Below are positions 1 to 9,944 of a DNA stretch of 64,000 bases, one piece after another. The notes beneath the pieces were generated by a model. It was not told where the DNA came from. It worked only from the letters and a program-made list of their open reading frames with translations, and searched no databases. Positions within the stretch are counted from its first letter, which is position 1, and every line of letters begins with the position of its first letter. The position numbers and the translations under genes were made by a program. The stretch lies in the NCBI RefSeq assembly GCF_000023265.1, contig NC_013124.1, positions 2,094,158 through 2,158,157 of the forward strand, given 5' to 3'. This DNA is from Acidimicrobium ferrooxidans DSM 10331 (GTDB lineage: Bacteria; Actinomycetota; Acidimicrobiia; Acidimicrobiales; Acidimicrobiaceae).

Positions 1-42
1 GCGACCACGACACCCTGGGCAGCCGCCCCGGCACCGAGACCC

Positions 43-1884
43 TCACGGGGTCGTCGACGTCTGGACGCTGAAGGTGGTCCCGCCCGACGACGAACCGAGC
101 GGGCTCGTGATGTCGCCCTGGGTAGCGATCGAGCTCGCCGTGGGGAACTGACAGACCGGGTTGATCGACGACGCCGTCGAGTCGCTGAAGGCGAGTGGCG
201 CGAGCGTGAAGGTGGTCCCGGGGGTTGCGACCGCGAGCGGATCGAGGAACGACGTCACCGACGGCTCCGCCGGCAACTCACACGTCCCCGTCGACGTGGC
301 GACCGTCGGGGCCTCGGCGATCCACTCCGCCGAGTTCGCGGGCCCCCCGTAGCTGATCGGCGTCGCGGCACCGATCGTGACCTGCTGCGCCGTCGTGAGA
401 TCGGCGATCGTGATCGTCCACTGATCGGCCCCGACCTCGGTGATCGTCACCTCCATGGTGTCGCCGGGACTCACCGACAGGGCCGAGGGCGAGATGGGCA
501 CGGCCGGTTGTTCGTTCGACGGCGTGATCTCCTCCCACCACGCACACTCCGCCGCGGCCCCAGAGCCACAGAATCCCTCGCCCGCGAACGCCTGGTTCCC
601 GACGGCGACGCCCGCTTGGAGCAGGTACGAATTCGTCGCACCGTCCACCCCGATCCACACACTGGTATCACAGGGCACGCTGCTCTCGCAGGTCGTCGAC
701 GTTGTCTGCGGCGTCGGCACGACGAAGCGCGTCGACACGCTCGTCACCGAACCCCGGGCCGCGCCCTCGAGCGCATACCCCGACCAATTCTGCGAGACCT
801 GCTGCGACGTCTGCGAGCCGATCGCCACGGTCCAGGCCTGACTGAGGGTCGCGGTCTCGCCCGCCGAGTCCGTGACGCTGAAGGTGGCCGTCCCGGACCC
901 TGCAGCGAGGGGCACACCGACAAGCTCGCCAGCGCTCGTCAGCGAGAGCCCAGCTGGCAAACCGCTCGCCGACCACCGGTAGCCGGGCACACCACCGGTC
1001 GGACTGAGGGTCGCCGAGACGGCGCTCGCGACGGCGAGCTGCGAGAGTGCCTGGCTCGCACTCTGGGCATCGATCGCGAGCGGTGGCGGTGGCGCGAGAT
1101 CGGGGACGATCCCGACCACGGGGGCGGCGAGGGGGCGGGAGCCGGACAGGCCCGTCAGTCCCAGGGTGTAGGTGTTGCCGTAGAAGCCGGCGTCACCGAA
1201 ACTGAACACCCCACCGTCGGCTGCCACCAGCCAGTAGCCCTTGCCGTCGGGGGTCGGGGCCATGGCGACGATCGGGGCGGCGAGGGGGCGCGATCCTCCA
1301 AGGCCTGTGAGTCCCAGGGTGTAGGTGTTGCCGTAGAAGCCGGCGTCACCGAAGCTGAACACCCCACCATCGGCCGCCACCAGCCAGTAGCCGTTGCCGT
1401 CGGGGGTCGGGGCCATGGCGACGATCGGGGCGGCGAGGGGGCGGGAGCCGGACAGGCCCGTGAGTCCCAGGGTGTAGGTGTTGCCGTAGAAGCCGGCGTC
1501 ACCGAAACTGAACACCCCACCGTCGGCTGCCACCAGCCAGTAGCCCTTGCCGTCGGGGGTCGGGGCCATGGCGACGATCGGGGCGGCGAGGGGGCGCGAT
1601 CCTCCAAGGCCTGTGAGTCCCAGGGTGTAGGTGTTGCCGTAGAAGCCGGCGTCACCGAAACTGAACACCCCACCATCGGCCGCCACCAAGTCATACCCGG
1701 GGCTGATCGTCGCCGAGGCGAGCGCGCTCCGGCCCGGGGCCAACGCGTCGGAGGACGACGAGCCCGGGCGAAGGGTAATGAAGGCGCTTGCGAAGGCGGC
1801 AGCGAGCACGACGAGGAGCAGCGTCCGCAGCAGCGGACGAGCCCCCCATGCCAGCGTGCGACCGCCCACACCGCCTCCCGTCAT
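43..1884 (-). CDS. Secreted G1 (eqolisin) family acid peptidase with N-terminal sequence repeats
   Basis: 613 aa, ATG start, TGA stop. Visible layout: hydrophobic signal segment at about residues 17-36; about four 51-residue repeats (roughly residues 64-268) built on the motif [16 protein letters not shown]; an Ig-like putative-binding domain (about 272-355, [16 protein letters not shown]); then a C-terminal G1 peptidase domain (about 365-613). The peptidase part has [14 protein letters not shown], the LLQAGV segment that carries the catalytic Gln of eqolisins, WWEEITP, and SAEWIAEAP, which carries the catalytic Glu. Known for the family: pepstatin-insensitive glutamic peptidases active at acid pH. 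Inferred role: extracellular protein degradation in an acidic habitat, with the repeats as a surface or spacer module. It lies downstream of gltD on the same strand but is probably its own unit. Confidence 0.8.
   Translation of the reverse strand: MTGGGVGGRTLAWGARPLLRTLLLVVLAAAFASAFITLRPGSSSSDALAPGRSALASATISPGYDLVAADGGVFSFGDAGFYGNTYTLGLTGLGGSRPLAAPIVAMAPTPDGKGYWLVAADGGVFSFGDAGFYGNTYTLGLTGLSGSRPLAAPIVAMAPTPDGNGYWLVAADGGVFSFGDAGFYGNTYTLGLTGLGGSRPLAAPIVAMAPTPDGKGYWLVAADGGVFSFGDAGFYGNTYTLGLTGLSGSRPLAAPVVGIVPDLAPPPPLAIDAQSASQALSQLAVASAVSATLSPTGGVPGYRWSASGLPAGLSLTSAGELVGVPLAAGSGTATFSVTDSAGETATLSQAWTVAIGSQTSQQVSQNWSGYALEGAARGSVTSVSTRFVVPTPQTTSTTCESSVPCDTSVWIGVDGATNSYLLQAGVAVGNQAFAGEGFCGSGAAAECAWWEEITPSNEQPAVPISPSALSVSPGDTMEVTITEVGADQWTITIADLTTAQQVTIGAATPISYGGPANSAEWIAEAPTVATSTGTCELPAEPSVTSFLDPLAVATPGTTFTLAPLAFSDSTASSINPVCQFPTASSIATQGDITSPLGSSSGGTTFSVQTSTTP
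1122..1688 (-). repeat. Tandem 153-bp coding repeats in the G1 peptidase gene, with 306-bp higher-order period
   Basis: Near-identical 153-bp (51-codon) units run head to tail; for example the string gggcggcga recurs at 1122 and 1275. Units alternate between a GGSR and a SGSR variant and between two synonymous-codon versions, so the true period is two units (306 bp). This indicates recent duplication of a two-unit block or ongoing gene conversion. Confidence 0.9.
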
Positions 1885-1963
1885 CAGGGTATCGACTCGA
1901 TCTCGGACCGGCTCAAGCCAGAACCGACCATACCGAGGCAGGAAGGCTCAGCTCACTGTCAAC

Positions 1964-3421
1964 TTAGACGGCGAGCGCGCGCGTCGAGGGCTCGATCGGC
2001 CGTGGCAAGTCGCTTGCGCCCATCAGCCACGCATCGACGTCGTGCGCGACCGAACGTCCCTCGGCGATGGCCCACACCACGAGCGACTGCCCGCGCCTCG
2101 CATCGCCAGCTGCGAACACCCCCGGAATCGAGGTCGCGAAGCGGTCGTCGGTCGCGATGGTCCCCTGAGGCGTCCGAGCGAGCGCGCGCTCGGGGTCGAT
2201 GCGGTCGAGTTCCGGACCGACGAAGCCCATGGCGAGCAGCACGAGGTCGGCCTCGATGAGCTCGTCGGTCCCGGGGACCGCCACCAGGTTGCCGTCGACG
2301 AGCTGGACGGCTTCGGTCGTGAGCCCGAGGACTCGTCCGTCCTCGCCGCGCTCGATGCGCACCGTGCGACGCGCCCAGCGGCGATCGCCGCCCTCCTCGT
2401 GCGCGCTCGAGGTCCGCAGCAGCACCGGGTACGTCGGCCAGGGGTGTCGAGACGAACGCTCTCGCGGCGGCGCTGGCAGGATCTCGAGCTGCAGGACGTG
2501 CGCTGCCCCTTGGCGGTGCGCCGTGCCCAAACAATCCGCCCCGGTATCGCCGCCGCCGACGATCACCACACGCGCGTCACGCGCGCTCGGTGCGCCGACG
2601 ATCGGGGTCCCGAGCGCCTCGAGGTTGGCCGCGCGCAGGTAGTCCATCGCGAAGTGCACCCCGGCTCCCGCGCGTCCCTCGACCACGAGATCGCGAGGAC
2701 GGGTGGAGCCGAGCGCGAGCACGACAGCGTCGGCCTCGGCGACGAGCTCGCTCAAGGTGACGTCGGTACCGACGCCCACGCCGGTGCGTACCGTGACGCC
2801 TTCGGTGACGAGCTGCTCGAGACGCCGATCGACGAGGTGCTTCTCGAGCTTGAACTCTGGGATGCCATAGCGCAGCAGACCGCCTGCACGATCGTGGCGC
2901 TCGAGCAGCTCGACCTCGTGCCCGGCGCGCGCGAGCTGCTGCGCGGCTGCGAGACCAGCAGGGCCCGAACCCACCACGACCACCCGACGACCGCTGCGAC
3001 GCTGGGCCACGATCGGTCGATCGACGCCGCGCTCTGCGGCCTCGTCGGCCAGGGTTCGCTCGATGGCCTCGATCGAGACCGGATCCCGATTGATCCCGAG
3101 CACACACGCCGCCTCGCACGGCGCCGGGCAGAGCCGACCAGTGAACTCGGGGAAGTTGTTCGTCGCGAGCAGTCGCTCTGCCGCGCGCTCGAGCTGCCCG
3201 CGGCCGGCGAGCTCGTTGAACTCGGGGATCACGTTCCCGAGTGGGCACCCATGGTGACAGAACGGGATGCCACAGTCCATGCATCGGCGCGCCTGGCGCT
3301 CGAGGGTTGCGGGGTCGAACCGGTCGGTCACCTCGTGCCAGTCGCGGATCCGAAGCGCTACGGGTCGCTTGGGCGGACCCTCTCGCTCGAAGGTGAGAAA
3401 TCCCTGCGGATCAGCGGCCAT
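1964..3421 (-). CDS. gltD: Glutamate synthase (NADPH) small subunit
   Basis: 485 aa. Accepts electrons from NADPH and passes them through FAD and two N-terminal 4Fe-4S clusters to the large subunit for glutamate formation from glutamine and 2-oxoglutarate. The N-terminal cysteine clusters are visible (MDCGIPFCHHGCP at about 38-50 and GRLCPAPCEAACV at about 91-103), as are the FAD motif VVVGSGPAGLAAA (about 147-159), the NADPH motif VVIVGGGDTGAD, and the C-terminal ATGD-like motif GVFAAGDARRG. Usual family length. The ATG at 3421 follows a strong AAGGAGG ribosome site. It is 65 bp downstream of gltB, so the two form a gltBD operon. Confidence 0.97.
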   Translation of the reverse strand: MAADPQGFLTFEREGPPKRPVALRIRDWHEVTDRFDPATLERQARRCMDCGIPFCHHGCPLGNVIPEFNELAGRGQLERAAERLLATNNFPEFTGRLCPAPCEAACVLGINRDPVSIEAIERTLADEAAERGVDRPIVAQRRSGRRVVVVGSGPAGLAAAQQLARAGHEVELLERHDRAGGLLRYGIPEFKLEKHLVDRRLEQLVTEGVTVRTGVGVGTDVTLSELVAEADAVVLALGSTRPRDLVVEGRAGAGVHFAMDYLRAANLEALGTPIVGAPSARDARVVIVGGGDTGADCLGTAHRQGAAHVLQLEILPAPPRERSSRHPWPTYPVLLRTSSAHEEGGDRRWARRTVRIERGEDGRVLGLTTEAVQLVDGNLVAVPGTDELIEADLVLLAMGFVGPELDRIDPERALARTPQGTIATDDRFATSIPGVFAAGDARRGQSLVVWAIAEGRSVAHDVDAWLMGASDLPRPIEPSTRALAV

Positions 3422-3486
3422 GGCGTCGCCTCCTTGGCTGGCTCGCGCCTCGTCGGGTCGTGGTGCGCCTCGTCATGCGGGCATCC

Positions 3487-6400
3487 TCATGACGCGGTCG
3501 GGGTGCGCTGACGCAGGGCGGCGCGTCCCATCTCGCTCCGAACGCGCTTGAAGTCGCGCGGGTAGACGCAGAGGAAGCGATCGAGAGCACCCGGACCCTC
3601 GGCCACGATCTGGCGCGCTCGGTGCGATCCGGTCAGCTCTGCGTGCCGAGCGACGAGGTTCCAGAGTCGATCACGCTCCTCATCGGGAACGGGATCGAGG
3701 TCGACGAGACTCTGGTTCACGCGCGCCAGCAACCGCTCGTCGGGATCCCACAAGAACGCGAGCCCGCCCGACATGCCCGCCGCAAAGTTGCGTCCGAACC
3801 GCCCCAGCACCACCACGAGACCACCGGTCATGTACTCGCACCCGTGATCACCGACGCCCTCGACCACCGCGACGGCGCCCGAGTTGCGAACGGCAAAGCG
3901 CTCCCCAGCCACACCGCGAACGAAGCACTCCCCGCTCGTCGCGCCGAAGAGGGCGACGTTGCCGACGATGATGGTGTCGTCCGTCGACCAGGCGGCCTGG
4001 GCCGGAGGACGAACGATGAGCCGCCCACCGGAGAGCCCCTTGCCGACGTAGTCGTTGGCCTCGCCGACGAGCTCCACCGTGACCCCGCGCGGCACGAACG
4101 CCCCGAGCGATTGGCCGGCGGCTCCGCTGAGGCGCAGCACGATGGTGTCGTCGGCGAGCCCCGCCTCCCCCCACCGTCGGGTGAGTTCGTAGCCGAGGGT
4201 GGTCCCGACCGCCCGATCGGTGTTGGTGACCTCGGCGGCGATGGTCACCCCCTCGCCGCGCTCGAGCGCCGCCTCGGCTTGGGCGATGATGTCCTCGTCG
4301 AGCCGCCCGGCCAGCACGTCGGGTTGGGAGCGAACCCGCCGGCGCGCCTGCCCCGGCCACGGCTCCGGCGCCCACGTCAGCCGTTCGAGTCCGAGCTGGC
4401 GTGCCTCCGGTGCATCCACGACCTCGAGCAGGTCCGCACGACCGATGATCTCGTCCAACGACCGGGCGCCGAGCTTGGCCAGCCACGCGCGCACCTCGTC
4501 GGCGAGGAACCAGAAGAACTGCTCGACGAACTCCGGCCGACCGCTGTAGCGCTCGCGAAGGACCGGATTCTGCGTGGCGATCCCGACCGGGCAGGTGTCC
4601 TGGTGGCACACCCGCATCATGATGCACCCCGACACCACGAGCGCGGTGGTCGCAAAACCGAACTCCTCGGCACCGAGGAGCGCGGCGACGATCACGTCGC
4701 GTGCGGTCTTGAGCTGGCCGTCCACCTGGAGGGTCACCCGATCGCGCAGCCCGTTGGCGAGCAGAGTCTGGTGCGCCTCGGCGAGGCCGAGCTCCCAGGG
4801 ACTCCCTGCGTGGGCGAGCGACGTGAGTGGAGCCGCTCCCGTCCCGCCGTCGCCACCGGAGATCAAGATCACATCGGCGTGCGCCTTGGCGACCCCAGCG
4901 GCCACCGTGCCGACGCCGGCCTCGGCGACCAGCTTGACGTGCACCCGTGCCCGCGGATTGGCCGCCTTGAGGTCGTAGATCAGCTGGGCGAGGTCTTCGA
5001 TGGAGTAGATGTCATGGTGGGGGGGCGGGGAGATGAGCCCCACACCGGGGGTCGCCATGCGCGTCTTCGCGATCCAGGGGTAGACCTTCTGGCCCGGGAG
5101 CTGGCCACCCTCGCCTGGCTTGGCGCCTTGGGCGATCTTGATCTGGAGATCGTCCGCCGATGCGAGGTAGAAACTCGTCACGCCGAAGCGGCCGGAGGCG
5201 ACCTGCTTGATCCGCGATCGACGATCGAGACCATCCGCGTCAGGGAACGCACGTTCGGCGTCCTCGCCACCCTCGCCCGAGTTCGAGCGCGCTCCGATCC
5301 GGTTCATCGCGATCGCGAGGGTCTCGTGCGCCTCCTTCGAGATCGAGCCATACGACATCGCACCGGTAGCAAAGCGCGTGACGATGGCCTCGGCGGGCTC
5401 GACCTCCTCGATCGGGAGGGGATCGGCCGCCTCGCGGATCGCGAGCAGGCCCCGCAGCGTCGCGAACCGCCGAGCACCCTCGTCGACGAGCTGCTCGTAG
5501 CGACGGAACACCTCGATGCGCCCCTCACGCGTGGCGTGCTGCAGCAAGAACACCGTCTCGGGGTTGAACAGGTGGTATTCCCCCTCACGACGCCACTGGT
5601 AGAGGCCGCCGACCTCGAGCTCGCGATGGGCCTCTGCCTCGGGTCGCACCTCGAAGGCACGCCGATGGTGGTAGGCGACCGTCTCGTGGATCTCTCGGAG
5701 GCCGATGCCCTCGATCGGCGCCGGTGTCCCGGGGAAGTACTCGTCGACGAGGTCTCGCGCCAGTCCGATCGCCTCGAAGACCTGTGCGCCGGTGTAGGAG
5801 GCGATGGTGGAGATGCCCATCTTCGACATCACCTTCACGACGCCCTTCGTCGCGGCCTTGACGTAGTTGCGCATCGCCTGGCGGGGCGTCGGTCCGACGA
5901 TGAGACCGGCCCGCATGCGGTCGACGATGGTGTCGAACACGAGGTAGGGATTGACCGCCGCCGCGCCGAAACCGATGAGGGCGGCGAAGTGGTGCACCTC
6001 GCGCGCGTCACCGCACTCGACGACGAGCCCCGCACGGGTCCGCAAGCGGTGCCGCACGAGGTGGTGGTGGACCGCCGAGGTCGCGAGCAGGGACGGGATC
6101 GGCGCGAGCTCCGCACTCGCGTGCCGATCGGAGAGCACGATGACCGCGGCTCCGCGCTCGATGGCCTGCACCGCTTCGTCCCGGATCCGGCCGATCGCCG
6201 CCTCGAGCCCACTCGGCCCCTCCGCCACCGGGTAGAGCATGTCGATGGCGTGCGCCCGAAGGTCGGCGTGCTCACCGTCCTCGTCGATGTAGAGCAGCTT
6301 GGCGAGTTCGTCGTTGTCGAGGACCGGGTGCGGGAGAAAGATCTGTCGCGCCGCCGTCGGCTCGGGCACGAGCAGGTTCTGCTCGGGGCCGATGGTGCCT

Positions 6401-7980
6401 GCGGCGCTCGTGACGAGCTCCTCACGGATCGCGTCGAGGGGAGGGTTCGTCACCTGTGCGAACTGCTCGACGAAGAAGTCCCACAGTGGCCGATGGGCCT
6501 CCGAGCGCACCGCCGGCGGGATGTCGGCCCCCATGGATCCGATGGGCTCCTCCCCGCGCTCAGCCATGGGGGTGACGATGCGACGCACCTCTTCCTCGGT
6601 GTAGCCGAAGAGCTGCTGGCGCGTCACGATCGATCCGTGCTGTGGGATGAGCATGGTACGTGGCGCGAGGTCGTCCAACGTGACGAGGTTCGCGGCGAGC
6701 CAGGCTCCCCACGGGGCCGCGCCGGCCAGTTCGCGCTTCACGGCAAGGTCGTCGAGCACCTCGCCGCGCTCGGTGTCGACGAGGAACACGCGACCGGGCT
6801 CGAGTCGACCCTTCGCGACGATATGGTCGGGCGCCACGTCGACGATCCCCGCCTCGGAGCCGAGCACCACCAGGCCGTCGTCGGTGCGCCACCACCTGGC
6901 CGGGCGCAAACCGTTGCGGTCGAGCACCGCGCCGACCTCACGACCGTTCGTGAAAACCACGGCAGCAGGGCCGTCCCACGGCTCCATGAGCGAGGAATGG
7001 AAGCGGTAGAAGTCGCGCACGCGCGGCTCCATCTCCTCGTTGTGCTCCCACGCCTCGGGGATCATCATCAAGATGGCGTGCGCGAGGCTCCTCCCGCCCC
7101 GCACGAGGAGTTCGAAGACCGCGTCGAAGGAGGCCGAATCACTCTCGTCCGTGCGCGTGATCGGCAGCGCCTCGGCGAGCCGAGGACCGAGTTCCGGGTG
7201 AGCGAGCAGCGACTCGCGAGCTCGCATCCAGGCGCGGTTGCCACGGATCGTATTGATCTCACCGTTGTGGGCCACCATCCGGAAGGGATGCGCGAGACGC
7301 CACGACGGCATGGTGTTCGTCGAGAATCGCGAGTGCACGAGCGCGAGCGCGCTGGTGAGCTCCTCGGCCTCGAGGTCGCGGTAGTAGGCGGCCACCTGCG
7401 GCGCCGAGAGCATCCCCTTCCAGACCATGGTCCGGCCCGACAGCGATGGGAAGTACAGCCACGGATGGGCATGCTCGAGCCGTCGGCGAGCCAACCACGC
7501 ATCGATCTCGAGCGCCTCGTCGCGCCGTCCCTGCGTCGACGCGAGGAACACCTGGACCATGGTGGGCTCGCTGCGCCGCGCGGTCGCTCCCAGCACGCTC
7601 GAGTCACGCGGCACCGCACGCTCGGCGATGAGGCGGAGCTCCGGACCGAGCCCGCTCGCGAGCGCGTCACGCAGCTCCTCGACGCTGCGCTCGGCGAACG
7701 CGATGCCCGTCACGTAGGCACCCTCGTCGGGTAGGTCGATCCCGAGGGATCGCCAGTAGGCATCCGGGTTCTGGGTCAAGATGCCGGCGCCGTCGCCGGT
7801 GTCGGGCTCGGCGCCCTTCGCCCCGCGGTGCTCGAGGTTGACGAGCGCGCCGAGGGCTTGCTCGACGAGCGCATGCGATCGGACGCCGTCGAGCCGAGCG
7901 AGGGCTGCGATACCGCAGGCGTCGTGCTCGGCATCGGGTCGATACAGCGGCGGTAGCGAGCGGCCTAGCCGGTCGTCCAT
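3487..7980 (-). CDS. gltB: Glutamate synthase large subunit
   Basis: 1497 aa from the ATG at 7980. This start is chosen because it gives the standard short propeptide ending in the Ntn nucleophile Cys22 (AEHDACGIAALARL) and has a GAGGAGC ribosome site; the frame stays open to 9270 but that extension overlaps other genes and has no glutamate synthase similarity. Order: N-terminal glutaminase (GATase2), central domain, FMN-binding synthase barrel (GAKPGEGGQLPG, HDIYSIEDLAQLIYDL, SGGDGGTGA), the 3Fe-4S motif CIMMRVCHQDTCPVG, and the C-terminal beta-helix (GXGXXG domain). Makes two glutamates from glutamine plus 2-oxoglutarate with electrons from gltD. Together with the amt gene at 14.7 kb it equips the cell for low-ammonium growth. 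Confidence 0.97.
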   Translation of the reverse strand: MDDRLGRSLPPLYRPDAEHDACGIAALARLDGVRSHALVEQALGALVNLEHRGAKGAEPDTGDGAGILTQNPDAYWRSLGIDLPDEGAYVTGIAFAERSVEELRDALASGLGPELRLIAERAVPRDSSVLGATARRSEPTMVQVFLASTQGRRDEALEIDAWLARRRLEHAHPWLYFPSLSGRTMVWKGMLSAPQVAAYYRDLEAEELTSALALVHSRFSTNTMPSWRLAHPFRMVAHNGEINTIRGNRAWMRARESLLAHPELGPRLAEALPITRTDESDSASFDAVFELLVRGGRSLAHAILMMIPEAWEHNEEMEPRVRDFYRFHSSLMEPWDGPAAVVFTNGREVGAVLDRNGLRPARWWRTDDGLVVLGSEAGIVDVAPDHIVAKGRLEPGRVFLVDTERGEVLDDLAVKRELAGAAPWGAWLAANLVTLDDLAPRTMLIPQHGSIVTRQQLFGYTEEEVRRIVTPMAERGEEPIGSMGADIPPAVRSEAHRPLWDFFVEQFAQVTNPPLDAIREELVTSAAGTIGPEQNLLVPEPTAARQIFLPHPVLDNDELAKLLYIDEDGEHADLRAHAIDMLYPVAEGPSGLEAAIGRIRDEAVQAIERGAAVIVLSDRHASAELAPIPSLLATSAVHHHLVRHRLRTRAGLVVECGDAREVHHFAALIGFGAAAVNPYLVFDTIVDRMRAGLIVGPTPRQAMRNYVKAATKGVVKVMSKMGISTIASYTGAQVFEAIGLARDLVDEYFPGTPAPIEGIGLREIHETVAYHHRRAFEVRPEAEAHRELEVGGLYQWRREGEYHLFNPETVFLLQHATREGRIEVFRRYEQLVDEGARRFATLRGLLAIREAADPLPIEEVEPAEAIVTRFATGAMSYGSISKEAHETLAIAMNRIGARSNSGEGGEDAERAFPDADGLDRRSRIKQVASGRFGVTSFYLASADDLQIKIAQGAKPGEGGQLPGQKVYPWIAKTRMATPGVGLISPPPHHDIYSIEDLAQLIYDLKAANPRARVHVKLVAEAGVGTVAAGVAKAHADVILISGGDGGTGAAPLTSLAHAGSPWELGLAEAHQTLLANGLRDRVTLQVDGQLKTARDVIVAALLGAEEFGFATTALVVSGCIMMRVCHQDTCPVGIATQNPVLRERYSGRPEFVEQFFWFLADEVRAWLAKLGARSLDEIIGRADLLEVVDAPEARQLGLERLTWAPEPWPGQARRRVRSQPDVLAGRLDEDIIAQAEAALERGEGVTIAAEVTNTDRAVGTTLGYELTRRWGEAGLADDTIVLRLSGAAGQSLGAFVPRGVTVELVGEANDYVGKGLSGGRLIVRPPAQAAWSTDDTIIVGNVALFGATSGECFVRGVAGERFAVRNSGAVAVVEGVGDHGCEYMTGGLVVVLGRFGRNFAAGMSGGLAFLWDPDERLLARVNQSLVDLDPVPDEERDRLWNLVARHAELTGSHRARQIVAEGPGALDRFLCVYPRDFKRVRSEMGRAALRQRTPTAS

Positions 7981-8054
7981 GGCGTGGGCTCCTCGTACGT
8001 AACGAGTCGATGACGATGGGACGACGTTGGCCCGTGGGCCCACGATGCTAGTGG

Positions 8055-8468
8055 CTAGCCGGCGAGCCACACCCCCATCACGAGAGCCGCAATTGCCGAG
8101 AGCGAACTCAGCGCACCCCAGAGCGCGAGGCCAGCTCGCGAGCTGGCTCGCTGGTGGAGCCAGGCCGCGATGCCCGAGAACACCGCGACGGCGATCTTGG
8201 CCACCAGCACGGCGGCGTACGCGCCCCTTGGTGCACCCACCGCGACGACGTTCCAGACCCCGGTCGCGAGCAACACCACATACGCTGGCCAGGCAAGGCG
8301 ACCGAATGCCCTCGCCACCGCGGGAATCGCGCCCGGCGACTCCTTGCGCACGGTCGGGACGAGACCCCCCAGCACGAGCTGTCCACCGACCCAGATGCTC
8401 GCCGAGAGGACGTGCAGCGAGAGCCGAACCACGGTCGAAGCACTCGCAAGCGTGGGCGTGGCGTGCAT
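8055..8468 (-). CDS. Small membrane protein, CopD-like (DUF2269/CopD type)
   Basis: 137 aa from the ATG at 8468, preceded by GAAGGAGAC. Four hydrophobic helices can be seen: about 9-32 (VVRLSLHVLSASIWVGGQLVLG), 55-75 (AYVVLLATGVWNVV), 80-100 (AAVLVAKIAVAVFSGIAAW) and 112-134. The His in the first helix followed by SIWVGGQ is typical of CopD-type copper-resistance or integral membrane proteins of unknown function. It is transcribed away from marP with a 182-bp shared upstream region. The function is not assigned; a copper or haem link is only a family-level suggestion. Confidence 0.6.
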   Translation of the reverse strand: MHATPTLASASTVVRLSLHVLSASIWVGGQLVLGGLVPTVRKESPGAIPAVARAFGRLAWPAYVVLLATGVWNVVAVGAPRGAYAAVLVAKIAVAVFSGIAAWLHQRASSRAGLALWGALSSLSAIAALVMGVWLAG

Positions 8469-8650
8469 ACAGTCTCCTTCGGGCACGTGCTGACCCAACG
8501 TTAACCGAGGCGCCGAGGCTGCGGCATCGTCCCCTGGCTGAGTCCGCGCTGTGGCACTCTGCCGAGGTGACGATCCCACTCCTACACTGAACTCGTGCCC
8601 CCTGGTCGCACCAGGCCACGACTGGCTCAGGTTCGAGCGGTGGCCATCCG

Positions 8651-9847
8651 ATGATCGCGAGCGTGCTCGGGTTCAACCTCGTCGACCTCGTGATCTTGGT
8701 CGTGGTGGGGTTCTCGGCCGTGCGTGGGCTCCGGGTGGGTGCAACCATCCAGCTCTCCTCGTACATCGGTTTCTGGCTCGGGCTGCTCGCAGGCGCTGCG
8801 ATCGCACCGTACCTGGCCGATCTCGCCCCACAGGGAGTCCTGCGGACGTTCATCGCCCTCGTGGCGCTCTTCGGCGTCGCATCCATCACCTCGGCGGCCG
8901 CTCGCGCCCTCGGAACGCGCATCGTCGGACACGTGCGTCGAGCCCATCTCGCCAGGGTGGACGCTGGAGCCGGATCGATCGTCTCGGTGATCGCGACCTT
9001 GCTCATCATCTGGGTCGTGGCCGCACTCGCCTTGAACGCGCCGATCCCGGCGCTCGCCTCCGAAGTCTCGAGCTCCGAGATCGTGCGCGCCCTCGACGCC
9101 ACGCTCCCTCCTGCGCCCAGCGTCTTCGCTCGGGTGGACGCCCTCTTCTCCACCGAGGGCTTCCCGACCGTCTTCGCGTCGATCCCGCCAGCGCTCGCGG
9201 GCCCGGTCAGCCTCCCGAGCCAGGCCGAGGTCAACCACGTCGAAGCAGAGGTCGCTCCGTCGATGGTCAAGGTGGAGGGACTCGCCTGCGGTGAGATCCA
9301 AGAGGGCAGCGCCTTCTCGGTGGGTCCGGGCTACTTCGTCACCAACGCCCACGTCGTCGCCGGCGAGCAGAGCACGTTCCTCGTGCTGCCCTCTGGATCA
9401 CAGATCGCGGCCACCGTCATCCTCTACGATCCTCACCTCGACATCGCCGTCTTGAAGACGACCGGCTACGACGTGCCCGCCCTCCACTTCGACACGCAGG
9501 TCCAAGCGCGCGGTACCCAGGGCGTCGTGCTCGGCTACCCCGAGGGCGGACCGCTGACCTACGGATCCGCCGGGGTGATGGCGAGCTTCAACGCAGTCGG
9601 GCGGGACATCTACAACCAGGGACTCACGAGCCGCCTCGTGTACGAACTCGATGCGATCGTACGGCCAGGCAACTCCGGAGGACCACTGGTGGGCCTGAAC
9701 GGACAGGTCCTCGGCGTGGTCTTCTCCCGATCGACCACGAACCCCTACGTCGGCTTCGCACTGGCTGCTCCGGCCGTCGCGGCAGAGGTGCACAGCGCCC
9801 TCTCGGGCCCGCAGAACCCGGTGTCCACCGAGGGCTGCGTCCCCTAG
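8651..9847 (+). CDS. marP: MarP-like membrane-anchored periplasmic serine protease
   Basis: 398 aa. The N-terminal ~130 residues form four membrane helices of the colicin-V-production (CvpA) type; then a linker and a chymotrypsin-like protease domain from about residue 190. The catalytic triad is visible: His234 (TNAHVVAG), Asp264 (DPHLDIAVLK) and Ser342 (RPGNSGGPLV). Cys213 and Cys396 match the position of the redox disulfide that controls mycobacterial MarP, a protease needed for acid resistance through cell-wall hydrolase processing. An acid-stress role here is inferred by homology. It is followed by a gene on the same strand after 97 bp. Confidence 0.85.
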   Translation: MIASVLGFNLVDLVILVVVGFSAVRGLRVGATIQLSSYIGFWLGLLAGAAIAPYLADLAPQGVLRTFIALVALFGVASITSAAARALGTRIVGHVRRAHLARVDAGAGSIVSVIATLLIIWVVAALALNAPIPALASEVSSSEIVRALDATLPPAPSVFARVDALFSTEGFPTVFASIPPALAGPVSLPSQAEVNHVEAEVAPSMVKVEGLACGEIQEGSAFSVGPGYFVTNAHVVAGEQSTFLVLPSGSQIAATVILYDPHLDIAVLKTTGYDVPALHFDTQVQARGTQGVVLGYPEGGPLTYGSAGVMASFNAVGRDIYNQGLTSRLVYELDAIVRPGNSGGPLVGLNGQVLGVVFSRSTTNPYVGFALAAPAVAAEVHSALSGPQNPVSTEGCVP

Positions 9848-9944
9848 CGCAGACGGAGCCCACGACGGGGGATGTCCAGCGCCGTGGTGAGCGACGACGA
9901 AGCCCGCGCCATCGTCGAGCCGCGGGGCTCGATACACTCGGGCT

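Noticed and set aside
1122..1688. Possible CRISPR array or satellite
   Set aside because: The repeat unit is 153 bp of coding sequence that keeps frame; no spacers.
508..2259. Long plus-strand frame antisense to the G1 peptidase gene
   Set aside because: It mirrors the tandem repeats in another frame, is Arg/Gly/His-rich, and has no start signals.
3622..7734. 1370-codon plus-strand frame over gltB
   Set aside because: A GC-rich antisense shadow without domains.
7981..9270. Upstream extension of the gltB frame to 1927 codons
   Set aside because: It overlaps marP and the small membrane gene, lacks glutamate synthase sequence, and the start at 7980 gives the normal propeptide with Cys22.
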